Assembly (NCBI RefSeq): GCF_001611795.1
Contig: NZ_CP015098.1
Location: 3,038,001-3,102,000 of the forward strand
Direction: 5' to 3'
DNA length: 64,000 bases
From: Streptomyces qaidamensis
GTDB taxonomy: Bacteria > Actinomycetota > Actinomycetes > Streptomycetales > Streptomycetaceae
The translations under genes were made by a program, and so were the position numbers. Below are positions 61,163 through 64,000 of the stretch, one piece after another. How positions within the stretch are numbered: position 1 is the first letter of the stretch; each line of letters begins with the position of its first letter. The notes beneath the pieces are model-generated. The model searched no databases and was not told the DNA's origin. It was given only the letters and a program-made list of their open reading frames with translations.

Positions 61163-61179
61163 CAGCCAGCGGCGGTAGT

Positions 61180-63294
61180 TCAGCCGGTGCCGACCCCGTC
61201 CGTGTCACCGGCCGTGGGCACCCGCTGCCCGGGCACGGCGTTCGCCAGCTCGGCCTCGCTCTCCGCGAGGGCGGCCGCGTCCCGTGACTGCTGGCCGACG
61301 TTGCGCGTCTCGGCCTTGAGGGCGAGGTTCGCGACGGCGGTGTTGAACTGCTCCAACGAGGTCGGCTCGTCCGGGCCCAGCAGGTACCGCTTGAGCTCCT
61401 TGCGGTCCTCGGCCAGCCGGTCGGCCTCCGGGGCACGGACCGCGCCGAGCAGCTCGCCCAGCTCGGACGCGCTGTTGGAGAGGATCACCGCGGCACGCAC
61501 CGCCGTGTTGTTCCGCTTGAACTCCTCGACGCCCACCCCGGCGGAGTCCGTCACCGCGTACGGCTTGCCGCTCGCGATGAAGTCGGACACCACGCTGGAG
61601 ATGTCGGAGACCATCGCGTCGGAGACGTTGAAGCAGTCGTACAGCCGGGGCTCGGCACCGGTGATGACGCGGTGCTCCCAGGACGGGAAGGAGCGCCAGT
61701 AGGCGTCGTTCCACTCGGCGCGCAGCCGGGCGGCCTCCTCGTGCCGGGCGACGTCGGTCAGCCCGTCACGGGTGGCCACGGCCTCGTCGCCACGGTCGCC
61801 GCCGGAGCCGGACAGCTGCGCGAGCCGGGCCTGGATGCGGTCGAGCTCGGCCTTGGCCTGCGCCTGAGCGGTGGTGTCGGCGATGAACCGGCTGTTGATG
61901 GCGCGCTCCGCGGCGGCCTTCTGCACCAGGGCGGTGATCCGCCGGTGCGCGGCGCCCGCCTCCTTGCTGACGTTGCCGGTGAACGGGTGCGGCTTGTACA
62001 GGACGCGGACCGGCGGGTCGGCCTGCACGAGCTGCTTCACGATGTTCTCGCCGGCCAGCACGACCGAGGTGTTGCCCGGGTTGCCGTCCCAGCCCTCCCA
62101 GGTGGGGGCGTACAGAACCGTGGGGATACGCCCCTCGGGCACGCCCTGCCAGGTCTGGATCGGGGCGAGCTGGGGGCGGCCGACCTCGACGATGTCGTCG
62201 TCGCGGACACCGACGTCGGCGATGGCGTAGCGGTCGCGGCCCGCGCGGCCGGCCGTCCACACCTCGTCGTAGACCTTGCTGTACGGGTTGACGCTGGCGA
62301 GCTTGTCGCTGTCGCCGTGGCCGATGAAGACGTGCTTGATGGTGGGCACGCGCAGCATGTGGATGTTCTTGCCGACGTTGGCCGCGTAGAGCGCGACGCG
62401 CACGGTGGACAGGTCCATGTTCATCAGGTGCACCCCTCCGGGCACGCAGATGACGGGGACCGTGGTGGGCGCCAGACTGTTCAGGATGGCCCGCTCACGC
62501 AGGATGATCAGCGGCTTGGACTCCAGCTTCTCCATGGTGTCGAGCCACATGTTGACCTGGTAGGCGGAGTCCTTCGAACCGGAGAAGTACAGGACCGTCT
62601 CCGGCTTGTACTCGCCCAGCCAGTCGTCCACGGCGGCCAGGACCTTCTCGGCGTTCGGCGGGATCTTCCGGCCGCGTACGAAGGGCACCAGCGCCAGGAC
62701 GTACAGGGTGGCCAGGGCCACGGTGATGCCGATGCCGATGAAGCCGATCAGGGCCGACTTGGCCTGCGCCGCGACCAGGATGCCGACGACTGCCGCGAGG
62801 TCGAGGTGGAGCATCTTCTCGGCGGAGCGGTGCAGCAGCCCGCGGGGCGGGGCGTCCGGGATGCGGATGCGGGAGGCCAGGTCGACGTTGCGGGTGGCGA
62901 CCGGCATGCGGCGGCGGTTGCGTATCAGCTGGACCAGCGCGCCGTGCGGGGCCTGCAACCCGTAGAAGGCGATGAAGCAGGCGATCGCCCCGTAGTAGAT
63001 CAGGTTGTCCGCGAGGGACAGCCGGGCCAGCAGCAGGACCAGCAGCAGCTGCCGGATGAGGAAGCGGATGGACAGGCCGGCCCGGACCTTGCCGAGGCGG
63101 TTGATCAGGTAGCTGCCCTTGCGGTGCAGATAGTGGTCCGCCAGGTACGTCACGGCGGCCGCTGCCGCGAAGGCGGGAACGCTCGGGACGAGCGCGGCCA
63201 GCATGAGGGCGGGGAAGCCCGCCACCATGAGGACCGCCGCGGCCAGCTCGGCCGCGCTGCCCACCCGGGCGACGCGAATAGCGGTGGATATCAC
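61180..63294 (-). CDS. TagF-like CDP-glycerol/polyol phosphotransferase with membrane N-terminus (second copy)
   Basis: 704 residues. N-terminal membrane part (VLMVAGFPALMLAALVPS, FLIRQLLLVLLLARLSL, ALIGFIGIGITVALATLYVLAL) then a polymerase domain with FIGHGDSDK, LYAPTWEGWDGNPGNTS, YKPHPFTG and MVSDISSVVSDFIASGKPYAV, plus a C-terminal tail (GQRVPTAG). Paralogue of the 677-residue protein. GTG 63294, site AGG. Expected to work on the same wall polymer, perhaps with different acceptor or chain length. Confidence 0.88.
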   Translation of the reverse strand: MISTAIRVARVGSAAELAAAVLMVAGFPALMLAALVPSVPAFAAAAAVTYLADHYLHRKGSYLINRLGKVRAGLSIRFLIRQLLLVLLLARLSLADNLIYYGAIACFIAFYGLQAPHGALVQLIRNRRRMPVATRNVDLASRIRIPDAPPRGLLHRSAEKMLHLDLAAVVGILVAAQAKSALIGFIGIGITVALATLYVLALVPFVRGRKIPPNAEKVLAAVDDWLGEYKPETVLYFSGSKDSAYQVNMWLDTMEKLESKPLIILRERAILNSLAPTTVPVICVPGGVHLMNMDLSTVRVALYAANVGKNIHMLRVPTIKHVFIGHGDSDKLASVNPYSKVYDEVWTAGRAGRDRYAIADVGVRDDDIVEVGRPQLAPIQTWQGVPEGRIPTVLYAPTWEGWDGNPGNTSVVLAGENIVKQLVQADPPVRVLYKPHPFTGNVSKEAGAAHRRITALVQKAAAERAINSRFIADTTAQAQAKAELDRIQARLAQLSGSGGDRGDEAVATRDGLTDVARHEEAARLRAEWNDAYWRSFPSWEHRVITGAEPRLYDCFNVSDAMVSDISSVVSDFIASGKPYAVTDSAGVGVEEFKRNNTAVRAAVILSNSASELGELLGAVRAPEADRLAEDRKELKRYLLGPDEPTSLEQFNTAVANLALKAETRNVGQQSRDAAALAESEAELANAVPGQRVPTAGDTDGVGTG

Positions 63295-63381
63295 GGAGAA
63301 ACCTGCTCTTGGGAGGGGTATGCCGGGTCTTGGTTCGAGAATGCGGCTGGTCTGTGAATATTCGCGAGACTGTATGGATTC

Positions 63382-63439
63382 AGGCCCCTGCGAACACTCC
63401 TGTCGACGAAAACCCGTTAACAGGAGGGCGCAGAGGCCT
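63382..63439 (-). terminator. Long imperfect hairpin between the SDR and TagF-like genes
   Basis: AGGCCcCTGCG (63382-63392) pairs with CGCAGaGGCCT (63429-63439) with one mismatch, and CTCCTGT/ACAGGAG (63397-63426) extends it inside. Also near is the palindrome TTGGCGCCAA (63457-63466), just after the SDR stop. Likely terminator, or RNA structure upstream of the next gene. Confidence 0.6.
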
Positions 63440-63469
63440 GAATTACCGAAGTCTATTTGGCGCCAATTA

Positions 63470-64000
63470 TTACACGCCGTCCTGCCGGTCCAGCACCGTG
63501 GCCAGTGCCTGCTCGAAGCCGGAGGCCCGGGCCGCACCGGCCGTCGGGTCCTGCTGGCGGACGTCGATGACGTGGCCGGTGAGCTCGGAGAGCAGCACGT
63601 CGAGCGACGTGCGGGCCACGGCCTCGGAGGACAGCAGGGAGCCCGAGGGCTCCTGGCCGAACGCCTTGGTGCGCATCGGGGTGGCGGTGCGCTCGGGGTT
63701 GATGCAGTTGACGCGGACGCCGTCGCCGGCCCACTCGTCGGACAGCGCCTGGGTGAGGTTCACCATGGCGGCCTTGGTGGAGGAGTACAGGCTGTACTCG
63801 GCACGGCCGCGCGTGTAGCTGCTGGAGGTGTAGAGCAGCAACTGGCCCTTGGTCTCGGACAGGTACTTGTACGACGACCGGGCGATCTGCACCGGGGCCA
63901 GGTAGTTGACCTTCAGCGCCTCCTCGATGGTGGCGTTGTCGGTCTCGGCGAGTTTGCCTATGCGCAGCACGCCGGCGGTGTTGACCACGTAGTCGATGCG
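63470..64000 (-). CDS. SDR domain protein, probably C-terminus of a TarI/TarJ-like bifunctional enzyme (5' beyond window)
   Basis: C-terminal 176 residues visible. NTAGVLRIGKLAETDN, LLLYTSSSYTRG, active-site YSSTK in EYSLYSSTKAAM and VRVNCINPERTATPM are SDR motifs. The ETDNATIEEALKVNYLAP and RQQDPTAGAARAS segments resemble, as I recall, the SDR half of actinobacterial cytidylyltransferase/SDR fusions that make CDP-ribitol for teichoic acids. The N-terminal half, if present, lies outside. It heads the wall-polymer genes. Confidence 0.8.
   Translation of the reverse strand, partial: RIDYVVNTAGVLRIGKLAETDNATIEEALKVNYLAPVQIARSSYKYLSETKGQLLLYTSSSYTRGRAEYSLYSSTKAAMVNLTQALSDEWAGDGVRVNCINPERTATPMRTKAFGQEPSGSLLSSEAVARTSLDVLLSELTGHVIDVRQQDPTAGAARASGFEQALATVLDRQDGV

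Overview
The window is a high-GC (about 70%) chromosomal segment of a Streptomyces or close relative. The evidence is extreme third-position GC, many GTG starts, 4-base GTGA/ATGA gene overlaps, and the core gene order hrcA-dnaJ, hemW, lepA/rpsT, holA, comEA-comEC, leuS, rsfS, nadD, proA-proB. I see no insertion sequence, prophage, CRISPR array, rRNA operon or antibiotic cluster. It looks like conserved chromosome core with a few lineage-variable inserts.

Left part (1-10.5 kb): a glucarate catabolic pair (glucarate dehydratase, cut by the window edge, and 5-dehydro-4-deoxyglucarate dehydratase) diverges from an IclR regulator, with a palindromic candidate operator between them. An MFS transporter follows. 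A leftward series then holds a tricorn-type protease, a HIT protein, RNase Z and an adenine/adenosine deaminase-like enzyme. Upstream lie a putative lipoprotein and a half-size VOC fragment.

10.5-20 kb: a leftward heat-shock block, hrcA-dnaJ-nitronate monooxygenase-rsmE, is headed by a CIRCE operator. dnaJ is followed by an in-frame duplicate of its own last codons. After it come a metallo-beta-lactamase-fold hydrolase, a DUF3097 protein with TOPRIM-like motifs, and hemW.

17.8-24.6 kb: a signalling island. A SpoIIE-type phosphatase with an anti-sigma-kinase-like domain is divergent from a soluble hybrid histidine kinase with six tandem 92-residue HAMP units and a TTA (bldA-type) codon. The kinase gene overlaps a stand-alone response regulator. 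The set resembles the osaC/osaA/osaB system of Streptomyces.

24.6-42.7 kb: acyl-CoA ligase, lepA, rpsT, two small enzyme-like proteins, holA, a YceI protein, arylamine N-acetyltransferase, comEC/comEA, a DegV protein, a membrane-anchored coiled-coil protein and leuS. leuS is preceded by a 12-residue leader peptide with three consecutive Leu codons and an intrinsic terminator, which is a ribosome-mediated attenuator.

42.9-45.8 kb: a two-gene redox module. A membrane protein with two HxnH haem-ligand pairs is coupled to a NuoF-like flavoprotein fused to a CxxHxxC ferredoxin. A 21-codon upstream ORF overlaps the first gene. This is the best candidate here for an undescribed system. Next come two identical tRNA-Ala(GGC) genes flanking two tiny zinc-ribbon genes, and the rsfS, LytR-family, nadD block.

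50.6-64 kb: two small membrane proteins, an M48 protease, two membrane proteins sharing an N-terminal VVFDExFVRAA motif, proA/proB, and then a wall-glycopolymer cluster. The cluster has two TagF-like polymerases with membrane N-termini, a family 2 glycosyltransferase and an SDR-type reductase cut by the window end. It sits beside proB, where obgE would commonly be found. All functions are inferred from sequence motifs; no searches were run.
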